Of a stretch of 64,000 nt of DNA, positions 17,420-25,398 are shown in pieces. The notes beneath the pieces were generated by a model. The model did no database searches and had not been told where the DNA came from. It saw only the letters and a list, made by a program, of their open reading frames with translations. Position 1 is the first letter of the stretch. The number at the start of each line of letters is the position of its first letter. The stretch is from AV40 sp038230255 (GTDB taxonomy: Bacteria; Verrucomicrobiota; Verrucomicrobiia; Chthoniobacterales; UBA10450), in assembly GCA_038230255.1 (NCBI GenBank), contig JBBRNP010000003.1:310001-374000 (forward strand), written 5' to 3'. The translations under genes and the position numbers were made by a program.

Positions 17420-17992
17420 TTACTGTGTTTGCCAGCCGCGGCGGATCAGACTGATTGCGATCGCCGCCAGCAGGAGGGCGATAATTTTCGACACGCCACG
17501 CAGACCCTGCGCTCCCATCAAGCGCGCGAATCGGTCGGCGTTGCAGAGCGCCACCGCGACTAGCGCGAGATTCACGAGTAACGAGGCAACCGTAAACACC
17601 AGCCCAACGGAATCGACCAGAATCAAAAGTGCGGTCAGCAACGCTGGCCCCGCGATCAACGGCATTCCGAGCGGCACAACTCCGAACTCATTGCTGCCGC
17701 CACGATCCTGCGGGCCAAAGCCGACCAGCTCGCGCACTGCGAGCACGAGCAGAATGAGTCCCCCGGCGACTTGGAAGTCGGCCACGGTAATGCCCAGCGC
17801 TTTAAAAATAATTTTGCCGAGAAAAATAAAACCGACCGAAATAAGCAGTCCGGTTAGGAGACCGAGATACGCCTGGCGTTTCCTATGTTCGCTCGATGCG
17901 CTCGTGCCGAGACCCATGAAAATCGCGACCAACCCGATCGGGTCGATCGCCACAAAAACCGGGATGAACGCGAGCAGAAATTTCTCGACCAT
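17420..17992 (-). CDS. MarC family integral membrane protein
   Basis: A 190-residue protein with six predicted membrane helices. The N-terminus VEKFLLAFIPVFVAIDPIGL and the middle GMPLIAGPALLTALLIL are characteristic of the MarC/UPF0056 family, whose function is unsettled. The frame stays open upstream to 18031, but those 13 codons come from a hairpin repeat (17995-18073) and the family start is the Met at 17992, only three bases from the repeat. Confidence 0.88.
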   Translation of the reverse strand: MVEKFLLAFIPVFVAIDPIGLVAIFMGLGTSASSEHRKRQAYLGLLTGLLISVGFIFLGKIIFKALGITVADFQVAGGLILLVLAVRELVGFGPQDRGGSNEFGVVPLGMPLIAGPALLTALLILVDSVGLVFTVASLLVNLALVAVALCNADRFARLMGAQGLRGVSKIIALLLAAIAISLIRRGWQTQ

Positions 17993-17994
17993 TC

Positions 17995-18073
17995 GCCACA
18001 GATGAACACAGATAAGACTCAGATTCAGCAAAATTCCGTCTGTTATCCGTGAAAATCTGTGTAAATCTGTGGC
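17995..18073. repeat. Hairpin repeat family E (CACAGAT words), copy 1
   Basis: The left arm starts GCCACAGATGAACACAGAT and the right arm ends AATCTGTGTAAATCTGTGGC; they are imperfect reverse complements separated by about 20 bases. It fills the divergent space between marC and the M3 peptidase gene. A single arm recurs at 22421-22454. Confidence 0.85.
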
Positions 18074-18096
18074 CGCTTCTGTCTGAACACAATTTT

Positions 18097-20232
18097 ATGA
18101 AAACCTTCCGCTTCCTTCTGTTTCTGTTTCTTGCTCTTTCTCTTCGCGCCGAGAATTTGAAAACGGTGGATGATTTTCGCGCCGCTGCCGCGAAATCAAA
18201 TGCTGTTCTTACCATTCCGGATTGGGAACAAACACCCGAAGCGGTCGATGCCGCGATGAAGAACGCGATCGCGACCGCGAACAAGGCGCTCGATCAAATC
18301 GGAGCGCAGGACCCGAGCAAGATCACATTCAAGAACACGATGGTCGCCCTCGACGATCTGACCTATCAGGCGAGCCTGGCCGCCAACAAGGCGGTGGTCA
18401 TCAAAGAGAGCAACACGAACGAGAAAATGCGCGCGGCGGCCGAGAACGCGGTCAAAGAATTCCAGGATTGGGCCGTTGGCATCGATTACCGCGAGGACGT
18501 TTATAAGGCGCTGAAAGCCTTCGCCGATACCAAGCCGAATCTTTCAGGCGAAGACAAAAAACTTTTCGACGAAACCATGCGCGATTATCGCCGCGCCGGT
18601 CTCGAGTTGCCGCCGGACAAACGCAAGGAAGTTGAACAGTTGCGAAAGGATTTGTCGAAGCTCGGCACTGATTTCGACACCAACATCGTCAACGTGAAAT
18701 CGCCGGTCGTCTTTAGCAAAGCCGAGCTTGATGGCGTCCCGGAAAGTTTCTTTGCCTCGCCCGGCGTCAAGACCGGCGACGACGCTTACACGGTGCTGGC
18801 AAACGTGACCTGGCATTTCGTCACCGTCGAAGAGAACGCGAAAAGCGAAGCGACCCGAAAAAAACTTTACGTGATTCACGATTCGCTCGCGAAAGACACC
18901 AACCGCACCGTGCTCAATCAAATGATCGCGCTCCGGAATAAGATTGCGCTCCGGCTCGGCTACAAGTCATGGGACGACTACCAGACCGAGATCAAAATGG
19001 CCAAGAGCGGCGCCGGCGCGAAGAAATACATCGACGATCTGGTTAGCGGCATTCAGCCGAAGTTCGCCGCCGAAGTTGCTGAGATCCAAAAAATGAAAGC
19101 GACCGACACGCACGATCCGAAGGCCGTGATCGGTGTCTGGGATTGGCGTTATTACGATAACCAGCTCGTGAAACAGAAATATGCGGTGGACAAGGAAGCG
19201 CTTCGCGACTTTTTCCCGTTCCAAAAAGTGCTGGAGGGGATGTTTAACATTTACCAGAGCATCTTCGGTTTGAAGTTTGAAAAGATCGCGGCGCCTTCCA
19301 AATGGATCGACGATTTGCAGTTTTACATGGTCACTGATGCGGCGACTGGCGAGCCGCTTGGCATGTTCTATCTCGACATGTTTCCACGCGAAGGAAAATT
19401 CAATCACTTCGCGGAATTTGGAATCATCAGCGGGAAACAGCTTCCCGACGGAAAATATCAGCGGCCAGTCGCGGCGTTACTTTGCAATTTTCCGCCGCCG
19501 AGCGCGGACAAACCTTCACTCATGACACATTCGAATGTAGAAACGCTCTTCCACGAATTCGGCCATTGCCTCCACGAAATCACCACCCGCGCGAAGTATG
19601 GCCGCTTTGCCGGCACTCATGTCCCCGGTGATTTCGTCGAAGCGCCGTCCCAAATGCTGCAGAACTGGGTCTGGAACAAGAAAGTGCTCGACACTTTCGC
19701 CGCCGACTATCGCGATCCGTCCAAGAAAATTCCGGCCGAGACGATTCAAAAAATGAACGACGCGAAAAAAGCGACCGCAGCTGTTTTTTATCGGCGGCAA
19801 TTTGCCTTCGCTTCGCTCGATCTCGCGATGCATGACGCGCATCCGGAGAATGCGGAATGGGATTGCGTCGCCATCTCGAACCCGATCCTCGAGAAAGTTT
19901 TTCTGCCGATCGATCCAAGCACAACCTTTGTGACTTACTTCGGTCACATGAATGGCTACGACGCCGGCTACTATGGCTACGCCTGGGCGGACGCAATCGC
20001 CGCCGATATGGGGACCGTTTTCGAAAAAGCGAAGGACGGTTATCTCGACAAACAAGCTGGAATGAAATTACGCAACGAAATCTACGCCCAAGGCGATGGA
20101 CGCGACGTTACGATGTCGATCGAGAAATTTCTCGGCCGCAAACAATCGGTTGAGCCATTCCTGAAGAAGATCGGCGTGACATCGCAGGACAAAAAGAAAG
20201 CCCCCGCCGGCCCGTCTCAGGAAAGCAGATAG
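18097..20232 (+). CDS. M3 family zinc oligopeptidase (Dcp/PrlC-like), secreted
   Basis: From ATG 18097 the protein has 711 residues with a signal peptide (FRFLLFLFLALSLRAEN). The zinc-binding HEFGH lies at 486-490, followed by the expected downstream Glu in GDFVEAPSQM and by GYDAGYYGYAWAD, all typical of thimet-type M3 peptidases such as peptidyl-dipeptidase Dcp and oligopeptidase A. It should trim short peptides in the periplasm. The frame opens at 18049, but codons 1-16 of that version are the right arm of a hairpin repeat (MKICVNLWPLL), so the later Met is preferred. It is followed by an M28 peptidase gene, suggesting a peptide-scavenging cluster. Confidence 0.9.
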   Translation: MKTFRFLLFLFLALSLRAENLKTVDDFRAAAAKSNAVLTIPDWEQTPEAVDAAMKNAIATANKALDQIGAQDPSKITFKNTMVALDDLTYQASLAANKAVVIKESNTNEKMRAAAENAVKEFQDWAVGIDYREDVYKALKAFADTKPNLSGEDKKLFDETMRDYRRAGLELPPDKRKEVEQLRKDLSKLGTDFDTNIVNVKSPVVFSKAELDGVPESFFASPGVKTGDDAYTVLANVTWHFVTVEENAKSEATRKKLYVIHDSLAKDTNRTVLNQMIALRNKIALRLGYKSWDDYQTEIKMAKSGAGAKKYIDDLVSGIQPKFAAEVAEIQKMKATDTHDPKAVIGVWDWRYYDNQLVKQKYAVDKEALRDFFPFQKVLEGMFNIYQSIFGLKFEKIAAPSKWIDDLQFYMVTDAATGEPLGMFYLDMFPREGKFNHFAEFGIISGKQLPDGKYQRPVAALLCNFPPPSADKPSLMTHSNVETLFHEFGHCLHEITTRAKYGRFAGTHVPGDFVEAPSQMLQNWVWNKKVLDTFAADYRDPSKKIPAETIQKMNDAKKATAAVFYRRQFAFASLDLAMHDAHPENAEWDCVAISNPILEKVFLPIDPSTTFVTYFGHMNGYDAGYYGYAWADAIAADMGTVFEKAKDGYLDKQAGMKLRNEIYAQGDGRDVTMSIEKFLGRKQSVEPFLKKIGVTSQDKKKAPAGPSQESR

Positions 20233-20245
20233 TTTCGTCGTTCTT

Positions 20246-20306
20246 CTGTGGAGGCAGCCGTCCCCGGCTGCATTTATAAGTTGCAGGCGAGACGCCTGCC
20301 ACCACA
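20246..20306. repeat. Paired-hairpin repeat family L, copy 1
   Basis: Outer ends CTGTGG/CCACAG enclose two hairpins, GCAGCCG-GGCTGC and GCAGGCG-CGCCTGC. A further small hairpin with GCGGCGC/GCGCCGC follows at 20315-20335. The second half (GCAGGCGAGACGCCTGCCAC) recurs at 33190-33209. Confidence 0.8.
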
Positions 20307-20346
20307 GCAATCTTGCGGCGCGCATAGAGCGCCGCTACAACCCATT

Positions 20347-20389
20347 TGTCATGTCGACCGAAGTGGAGACATCTCTTAATATTTCCGTC
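20347..20389. repeat. Hairpin family A, single arm (copy A1)
   Basis: TGTCATGTCGACCGAAGTGG followed by AGACATCTCTTAATATTTCC is one arm of family A, mixing bases of the left and right arm types. It ends directly at the ATG of the M28 peptidase gene. The opposite arm is absent. Confidence 0.8.
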
Positions 20390-22069
20390 ATGAAAAAGCT
20401 CGGCCTCTCCTTTGCATTTGCCGTCGCCATCACATTCTCCCTCTTCGCCGTCGATAAACCCGCCGAAAAACTGAAACCTGCGCTCGACGTCATCACTCCG
20501 GACGCGTTGCTCGCCCACATCAAAACGTTGGCGTCGGATGAATTTGAAGGGCGCGCGCCCGGCTCCAAAGGCGAAGAGTTGTCGATCAAATACATCGCCG
20601 ATCAATTCAAAGCGATCGGGCTAATGCCTGGAAATCCCGACGGCAGTTATTTTCAGGAAGTCCCGCTCGCTGGAATTAAGAGCGAGCCGAGGATGGTTTT
20701 CGCGGTCGCGGGCAAGCCACCGGTGGAATTGAAATTCGGCGATGACTTCGTCGCCTCATCCGCGCGGTTGCAGCCCGAGGTCAAGATCGACAATTCCGAT
20801 CTCGTCTTTGTCGGCTACGGCGTCGTCGCGCCCGAATACGGCTGGGACGATTACAAAGGCGTTGATGTTCGCGGCAAAACGATCCTGATGTTGATCAACG
20901 ATCCGGCGGTGCTCGATCCCAACGACCCTTCCAAGCTCGACGAAAAAATGTTCAAAGGGCGCGCGATGACCTACTACGGCCGTTGGACCTACAAATATGA
21001 GATCGCGGCCCAAAAAGGCGCGGCCGCGGCCATCATCATTCACGAAACCAAACCGGCAGCGTATCCGTGGCAGGTTGTGAAATCGAGCTGGTCGAAAGAA
21101 AATCTTGAGCTCGATAATCCGGACAAAAACATGGACGCAGTCTCCGCGCGATCGTGGATCACGCTCGACGTTACCAAAAAACTTTTCGCCGATTGCGGTC
21201 AGGATTTCGATGCGCTCAAGAAATCCGCGATCACGAAAGAATTCCGGCCGGTGGCGCTGAACGCGAAAGCGAACATCGGCATCAAACAAGCGCTCCGCTC
21301 ATTCAAGTCGCGCAATGTGATTGGTAAATTCGAAGGCGCCGATCCGAAATTGAAAGATGAATACCTCATCTACACCGCTCACTGGGACCATCTCGGGCGT
21401 CATCCGGAATTACAAGGCGACCAGATCTTTAACGGCGCGGTTGACAACGCGTCGGGCGATGCGGCTGTCATCGCATTGGCCAGCGCGTTTCCCAAAGCTG
21501 ATCCGGCGCCGAAGCGCTCGATTCTGTTCATGTGCACGACGGCCGAAGAAGCCGGTTTGTTAGGCGCGAAGTGGTACGCGGAGCATCCGCTTTATCCGCT
21601 CGAGAAGACTTTGGCCGATATCAACATCGACAGCATGAACGTCTGGGGCAAAGCGCGCGACGTCGAAGACACCAGCTGGGGCTTTTCGACAATGGACGAT
21701 GCGCTTGCCGCGGCGGCGCAGCGGCAAGGACGCAAAGCGATTCCAAACGCACGTCCCGAAAAAGGAAGTATTTATCGCGCGGACAATTTCGAATTTTCAA
21801 AGGTCGGCGTTCCCTCGCTTTACATCGGCAAAGGCGAACACCTGGTGTCACGACCCGAGCACGGGCCGCTTCGCTCAGATGAATTCGATTCGAAAGATTA
21901 TCATCAAGTCACCGATCAGGTGAATCCCGACTGGGACCTCTCCGGCGCCGTGCAAGATGTCGATCTTCTATTCGAAGTCGGCTACCAAATCGCCAACGCA
22001 GAAAAGTTTCCGGAATGGAAAGCTGGGAACGAATTCAAGCCAAAGCGCGATGCGATGATGAAGAAGTGA
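20390..22069 (+). CDS. M28 family zinc aminopeptidase with PA-like insert
   Basis: The 559-residue protein begins with a signal peptide (KKLGLSFAFAVAITFSLFA). Residues about 35-60 (DALLAHIKTLASDEFEGRAP) are the usual opening of secreted M28 peptidases. A PA-like segment (GYGVVAPEYGWDDYKGVDVR) lies in the middle. The zinc site is visible as HWDHLG (His331), VDNASGD, and CTTAEEAGLLG. It should release amino acids from peptides in the periplasm, next to the M3 peptidase. The frame extends upstream to an ATG at 20351, which would add 13 residues encoded by a family A repeat arm; the signal peptide shows that 20390 is the natural start. The stop overlaps the next start as TGATG. Confidence 0.9.
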   Translation: MKKLGLSFAFAVAITFSLFAVDKPAEKLKPALDVITPDALLAHIKTLASDEFEGRAPGSKGEELSIKYIADQFKAIGLMPGNPDGSYFQEVPLAGIKSEPRMVFAVAGKPPVELKFGDDFVASSARLQPEVKIDNSDLVFVGYGVVAPEYGWDDYKGVDVRGKTILMLINDPAVLDPNDPSKLDEKMFKGRAMTYYGRWTYKYEIAAQKGAAAAIIIHETKPAAYPWQVVKSSWSKENLELDNPDKNMDAVSARSWITLDVTKKLFADCGQDFDALKKSAITKEFRPVALNAKANIGIKQALRSFKSRNVIGKFEGADPKLKDEYLIYTAHWDHLGRHPELQGDQIFNGAVDNASGDAAVIALASAFPKADPAPKRSILFMCTTAEEAGLLGAKWYAEHPLYPLEKTLADINIDSMNVWGKARDVEDTSWGFSTMDDALAAAAQRQGRKAIPNARPEKGSIYRADNFEFSKVGVPSLYIGKGEHLVSRPEHGPLRSDEFDSKDYHQVTDQVNPDWDLSGAVQDVDLLFEVGYQIANAEKFPEWKAGNEFKPKRDAMMKK

Positions 22070-22290
22070 TGGAACGCGCAAAAAAGTTTTGGGGCCAGCT
22101 AATCGCAGGCGTGATGTGTGGACTTCTCGGAATAGTTACGATCCTGACAAAGCACATTGGCAGTTCGACGGTTCGAGAGATGCAGACGAACGGTCCCGCT
22201 GCGCAGTTTGTCGGCGTTCTTTTGATCATTATCTCGATGATTTTGCTTACGGACTGGATAAAAACGTTCCGGGCGAGTCGACGGCAATAA
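22069..22290 (+). CDS. Small two-helix membrane protein
   Basis: A 73-residue protein with two hydrophobic segments (FWGQLIAGVMCGLLGIVTIL and FVGVLLIIISMILLTDW) and a basic C-terminus (RASRRQ). The ATG overlaps the stop of the M28 peptidase gene as TGATG, so translation is coupled. No family is recognised. The longer frame from 22015 lies inside the peptidase gene and is not used. Confidence 0.6.
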   Translation: MERAKKFWGQLIAGVMCGLLGIVTILTKHIGSSTVREMQTNGPAAQFVGVLLIIISMILLTDWIKTFRASRRQ

Positions 22291-22293
22291 TTT

Positions 22294-22397
22294 TGTCATG
22301 TCGAGCGAAGTCGAGACATCTCTAGATGTTTCAGTGCTAATCCGGTTTTCTAATACCGAAATAGTTAGAGATTCCTCCACTTTGGTCGGAATGACAG
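22294..22397. repeat. Hairpin family A, complete copy A2
   Basis: Left arm TGTCATGTCGAGCGAAGTCG ... ATCTCTAGATGTTTC and right arm GAAATAGTTAGAGATTCCTC ... GTCGGAATGACAG pair over about 45 bases, 104 bases in all. It lies 4 bases after the small membrane protein gene. Confidence 0.9.
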
Positions 22398-22420
22398 GAA
22401 GGGACGGCGCTCTTGCTATT

Positions 22421-22454
22421 GCAGAATCTGTGAAAATCTGTGTCAATCTGTGGC
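22421..22454. repeat. Hairpin family E, single arm (copy 2)
   Basis: GCAGAATCTGTGAAAATCTG followed by TGTCAATCTGTGGC matches the right arm at 18045-18073. It ends four bases before the ATG of the sulfotransferase gene. Confidence 0.8.
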
Positions 22455-22458
22455 GAAC

Positions 22459-23190
22459 ATGCGCGTTGATTTTGTAATTGGCGGGACGCAGAAGGGCGGG
22501 ACCTCGGCGCTGGATTCGTTTTTGCGGCAACATCCGGAGATTTGCATGCCGGAGACGAAGAAAGAGCTGCACTTCTTCGATCGCGAGGCTGACGACACTG
22601 ATTACAAAAAGTATCACGCCAATTTTCAGCCGCAGCCGAAACAGCGGGTGATTGGCGAAGCGAGCCCGATCTACATGTATTGGGAAACGGCACCATATCG
22701 GATCTGGAAATACAACCCGAAGATGAAATGGATCCTCGCACTCCGAAACCCGGTCGAGCGCGCGTTCTCGGCCTGGAACATGGAAACCAAGCGCGGAAAA
22801 GAGAAATTATCTTTCGCCGAAGCGATCGAAAAGGAATCGGAGCGTTGTCGGGAAGCGCTGCCGTTGCAACACCGAGTCTATTCCTACATCGATCGCGGCT
22901 TCTACGCGCATCAGGTTCGGCGGTTGTTCAATATCTTCGGCACAGGCAATTGCCTGATTCTTTTAAGTGAAGAATTGCGCAGCGAACATCAGAAAACGCT
23001 TCGACGAGTCTTTGAATTTCTTGGCGTCGATGCCTCATTCATTCCGCCCGGAGCGAGAGTCTTCGAACAGGAATATTCTGACAAGATCGACAACCAGTTG
23101 AGATCGCGCTTGATCGACACTTTCCATTTCGACATCAAAGAGCTGGAGAAACTGTTGGGACGGGATTTGGCGGCCTGGTATGAACGATGA
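22459..23190 (+). CDS. Sulfotransferase family protein
   Basis: A 243-residue cytoplasmic sulfotransferase. The N-terminal GGTQKGGTSAL is the 5'-phosphosulfate loop for PAPS, and LRNPVERAFSAW near residue 95 is the 3'-phosphate motif with its Arg and Ser. FLGVDASFIPP and NQLRSRLIDTF follow the pattern of heparan- or lipooligosaccharide-type sulfotransferases. The acceptor is unknown; sulfation of a surface glycan is a reasonable guess. The ATG at 22459 directly follows the MRVDFVIGG start; an in-frame GTG at 22450 lies in repeat DNA. No PAPS synthesis genes are nearby. Confidence 0.88.
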   Translation: MRVDFVIGGTQKGGTSALDSFLRQHPEICMPETKKELHFFDREADDTDYKKYHANFQPQPKQRVIGEASPIYMYWETAPYRIWKYNPKMKWILALRNPVERAFSAWNMETKRGKEKLSFAEAIEKESERCREALPLQHRVYSYIDRGFYAHQVRRLFNIFGTGNCLILLSEELRSEHQKTLRRVFEFLGVDASFIPPGARVFEQEYSDKIDNQLRSRLIDTFHFDIKELEKLLGRDLAAWYER

Positions 23191-23192
23191 GC

Positions 23193-23219
23193 GGGCGATT
23201 GAGGTCAATCGCCCCTACC
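23193..23219. repeat. 27-bp palindrome family C, copy 1
   Basis: GGGCGATTGAGGTCAATCGC followed by CCCTACC, identical over 27 bases to 45310-45336. Each copy is followed immediately by a family A element, so the two travel or accumulate together. Confidence 0.85.
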
Positions 23220-23222
23220 CTT

Positions 23223-23402
23223 GGTCATGTCGAGCGGCAACGTGACGTTGCATCCGGTTTACAGCGGCGAAGCCGCCCTAATGGGAGCCTGCCCTGAGCG
23301 AGTGCAGCGAGTCGAATGGGAGACATCTCTAAATATTTCTGGCCTGACACGCTTCCTAAAACGGAAACAGTCAGAGATTCCTCCACTTCGGTCGGAATGA
23401 CA
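23223..23402. repeat. Hairpin family A with interrupted left arm (copy A3)
   Basis: The left arm TCATGTCGAGCG is interrupted by about 90 bases (CAACGTGACGTTGCATCCGG ... GAGCGAGTGCAGCGAGTCGA) before resuming at AGACATCTCTAAATATTTC. The right arm is intact and ends GTCGGAATGACA. The same interruption recurs in the copy at 45341-45521, so it is a stable subtype. Confidence 0.85.
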
Positions 23403-23424
23403 TGAATAACGAAATGACAAGTTT

Positions 23425-23946
23425 ATGAATTTGCCGATTCCAATTCTGAGCGTGCTGATCGGCGCGGTGATTTTGTTTTTCGGGCGAAAACTTTTCTGGC
23501 TTTGCGTAGCCGCGGTCGGATTCGCCGCGGGTGTGGAGGTCGCGCCGCATCTGGTCCACGAGCCGTCGATGGTTTTACAGCTGAGCGTTGCTCTGGTTTT
23601 CGGATTTATCGGCGCCTTGCTCGCAATGTTCCTGCAGAAAATCGCAATCGCTATTGCCGGATTTCTCGCCGGCGGCAAACTGGCGCTCGCGCTGGTCACG
23701 GCATTCCTTGTTCAGGGCGCGAACTATCCCGGAGTCACATTCATTATCGGCGGCATCATCGGAGCGATCCTTCTGCTCTCCCTCTTCGATTGGACGCTGA
23801 TCGTTCTATCGGCAGTGGTCGGCGCGTATTTGATCTGCCACACGATCGTGCTGCCGCAGACCGGCGCGACGATTCTGTTTGTCGCTCTGGCCGCGATTGG
23901 GATTGGCGTGCAAGTGGCCGCGTTTCGCGGCGCTCGGGCCGCCTAA
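23425..23946 (+). CDS. Polytopic small membrane protein
   Basis: A 173-residue protein that is almost entirely hydrophobic, with about five or six membrane helices rich in Gly and Ala (LIGAVILFFGRKLFWLCVAA, IIGGIIGAILLLSLFDWTLI). The pattern resembles DUF4203/TMEM198-like proteins of unknown role, but the match is by eye. It starts at ATG 23425 just after a family A repeat and is followed by a small palindrome. It may be transcribed alone. Confidence 0.6.
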   Translation: MNLPIPILSVLIGAVILFFGRKLFWLCVAAVGFAAGVEVAPHLVHEPSMVLQLSVALVFGFIGALLAMFLQKIAIAIAGFLAGGKLALALVTAFLVQGANYPGVTFIIGGIIGAILLLSLFDWTLIVLSAVVGAYLICHTIVLPQTGATILFVALAAIGIGVQVAAFRGARAA

Positions 23947-23965
23947 CGAGGTGGCGCGCTGGGAT

Positions 23966-23992
23966 ATCGGCGGTCATAGACCGCCGCTACAG
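23966..23992. repeat. Small palindrome, family L type
   Basis: CGGCGGTCATAGACCGCCGC followed by TACAG: GGCGGTC pairs with GACCGCC around a three-base loop. The CGCCGCTAC end is shared with other family L units. Confidence 0.7.
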
Positions 23993-24038
23993 CGCATTTT
24001 TGGTGACAAAGCGAAGATCGACGTGTGAAAATGTGGGT

Positions 24039-24239
24039 ATGAACTCACAAAGAACTGGGCTGCGGGTTGCCAGCGTCATTTTCGGTTTCGTGGGTGTTGT
24101 CCATATCTGGCGATTATTGATGTCGCATTTCACCTTGCAAATCGGTTCGCATCAACTTCCGCTTTGGGGAAGCGGGGTCGCGGCCGTTGTGGCCGGCGGA
24201 TTAAGCATTTGGATGTGGCGAACGTCGTCCGCGCGATAA
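24039..24239 (+). CDS. 66-residue membrane protein
   Basis: ATG 24039 opens a 66-residue protein with two hydrophobic segments (VASVIFGFVGVVHIWRLLM and GSGVAAVVAGGLSIWMW). No family is recognised, though short two-helix proteins with VVHIWRL are common in Verrucomicrobia-like genomes (impression, not checked). The reading frame continues far upstream in the shadow of the preceding gene; the internal Met gives the plausible start. An AAGATCGAC motif lies 17 bases before the ATG. Confidence 0.5.
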   Translation: MNSQRTGLRVASVIFGFVGVVHIWRLLMSHFTLQIGSHQLPLWGSGVAAVVAGGLSIWMWRTSSAR

Positions 24240-24285
24240 GAAGCATTGATGCCGCGTCGATCGAATTGATGCTGACCAGTCTCCG

Positions 24286-25392
24286 ATGAGGCAATCCACT
24301 CTCGCGTTAGTTTGTGGACTGATCCTTTTCGTAGTCCTGGCGTATTCCTGGTGCGGGCGAAATCCTCCGCCGTCAGGCACGACGTTGCTGGCGACACCGA
24401 CCCCGACGCCACCGCCCATTGCAGCAAGCGTTGCTCCGAACGCGACGCCAAGTCCGTCCGTCTCCGTAGCCCAAGTCTCGGCGACGCCGCCGGCGCAAAC
24501 GCCTCCGCCAGAATTTCAAAAGGTCGCGCAAAAGGTGGCACCGGCGATTATTGAAATCACCCTCTTCGATGCGAAGGGCCAGCTTCTTCGCACCGGGAAC
24601 GCTTTCTTTGTTTCGCGCGATGGTCTGATCGTCACCAGTTGGACGATGGTTGCAGATGCAGCGTATGGCGTCGCCAAATCTCCGGATGGAAGAATTCGGA
24701 ACGTCACCGGCGTGCTTGTATACGATCAGCAAACCGATCTCGCCGTTCTCCGGGCGGAAACCAAAGTCGGCGTACCGTTTCTTCCTCTCGCCAAAAATTC
24801 CGAATCGATTGCGGTGAATGCGTGGGCGGTGGTCATCGGGAGTTCGTTGCAACACAAAGACCAACCCGTCGCCGCCGGCACAATCACTGCGCTCGGATCC
24901 GATCCGAAAAAAGACGCATTCCAAATCAGCGGAGCGGTCCCGAATGACGCCGCCGGAGCGCCGGTGGTTGATGCCGAGGGCGAGGTGGTGGGAATCGCGA
25001 CCGCCGCCGCCCAGAACGGTTTGCGGCCGACGGGACTCCTCGATCCGTTACTCGCGCAGGCAAAATCAGCTGGAAACGGTCGTTGGGCCGCAGCCCCGGT
25101 TGAGTCGCCAACGCCAACGCCGGCCCCGCGATTCGCACGTCCGCGAGTCCTTTCTAATCCGGCGCCGCGTTATCCTTACGAAGCGCGGACGCTTCGTTCA
25201 GGTCCGACCACCGGTTCCGGAAAGTTTCGCGTGACGTTCGGCACGAACGGACTGGTAAAAAACGTGCAAACGCTCGAATCGACCGGCCAAATTGTTCTCG
25301 ATCAAGCGGCGATCAAAGCCCTGCAATCATGGCGGGCAGAACCGGGCGCCCAGGATTGGACCGTGCTGGTACCGATCACGTTTCAGCCGTGA
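24286..25392 (+). CDS. Inactive trypsin-like (HtrA-fold) protein with TonB C-terminal domain
   Basis: A 368-residue protein with a membrane anchor (LALVCGLILFVVLAY), a Pro/Thr-rich linker (30-75), a chymotrypsin-fold domain (about 80-270) and a TonB-like C-terminal domain (about 285-368, NPAPRYPYEARTLRSGPTTG). The protease domain keeps GNAFFVSRDGLIVTSW and DLAVLR with Asp151, but the catalytic His of the usual NNHVV is Thr120 and the Ser of GNSGGP is Ala223 (NDAAGAP). It therefore looks catalytically dead and may act as a periplasmic binding or scaffold protein. It ends six bases before the stop of convergent purH. Confidence 0.75.
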   Translation: MRQSTLALVCGLILFVVLAYSWCGRNPPPSGTTLLATPTPTPPPIAASVAPNATPSPSVSVAQVSATPPAQTPPPEFQKVAQKVAPAIIEITLFDAKGQLLRTGNAFFVSRDGLIVTSWTMVADAAYGVAKSPDGRIRNVTGVLVYDQQTDLAVLRAETKVGVPFLPLAKNSESIAVNAWAVVIGSSLQHKDQPVAAGTITALGSDPKKDAFQISGAVPNDAAGAPVVDAEGEVVGIATAAAQNGLRPTGLLDPLLAQAKSAGNGRWAAAPVESPTPTPAPRFARPRVLSNPAPRYPYEARTLRSGPTTGSGKFRVTFGTNGLVKNVQTLESTGQIVLDQAAIKALQSWRAEPGAQDWTVLVPITFQP

Positions 25393-25398
25393 TCGATC

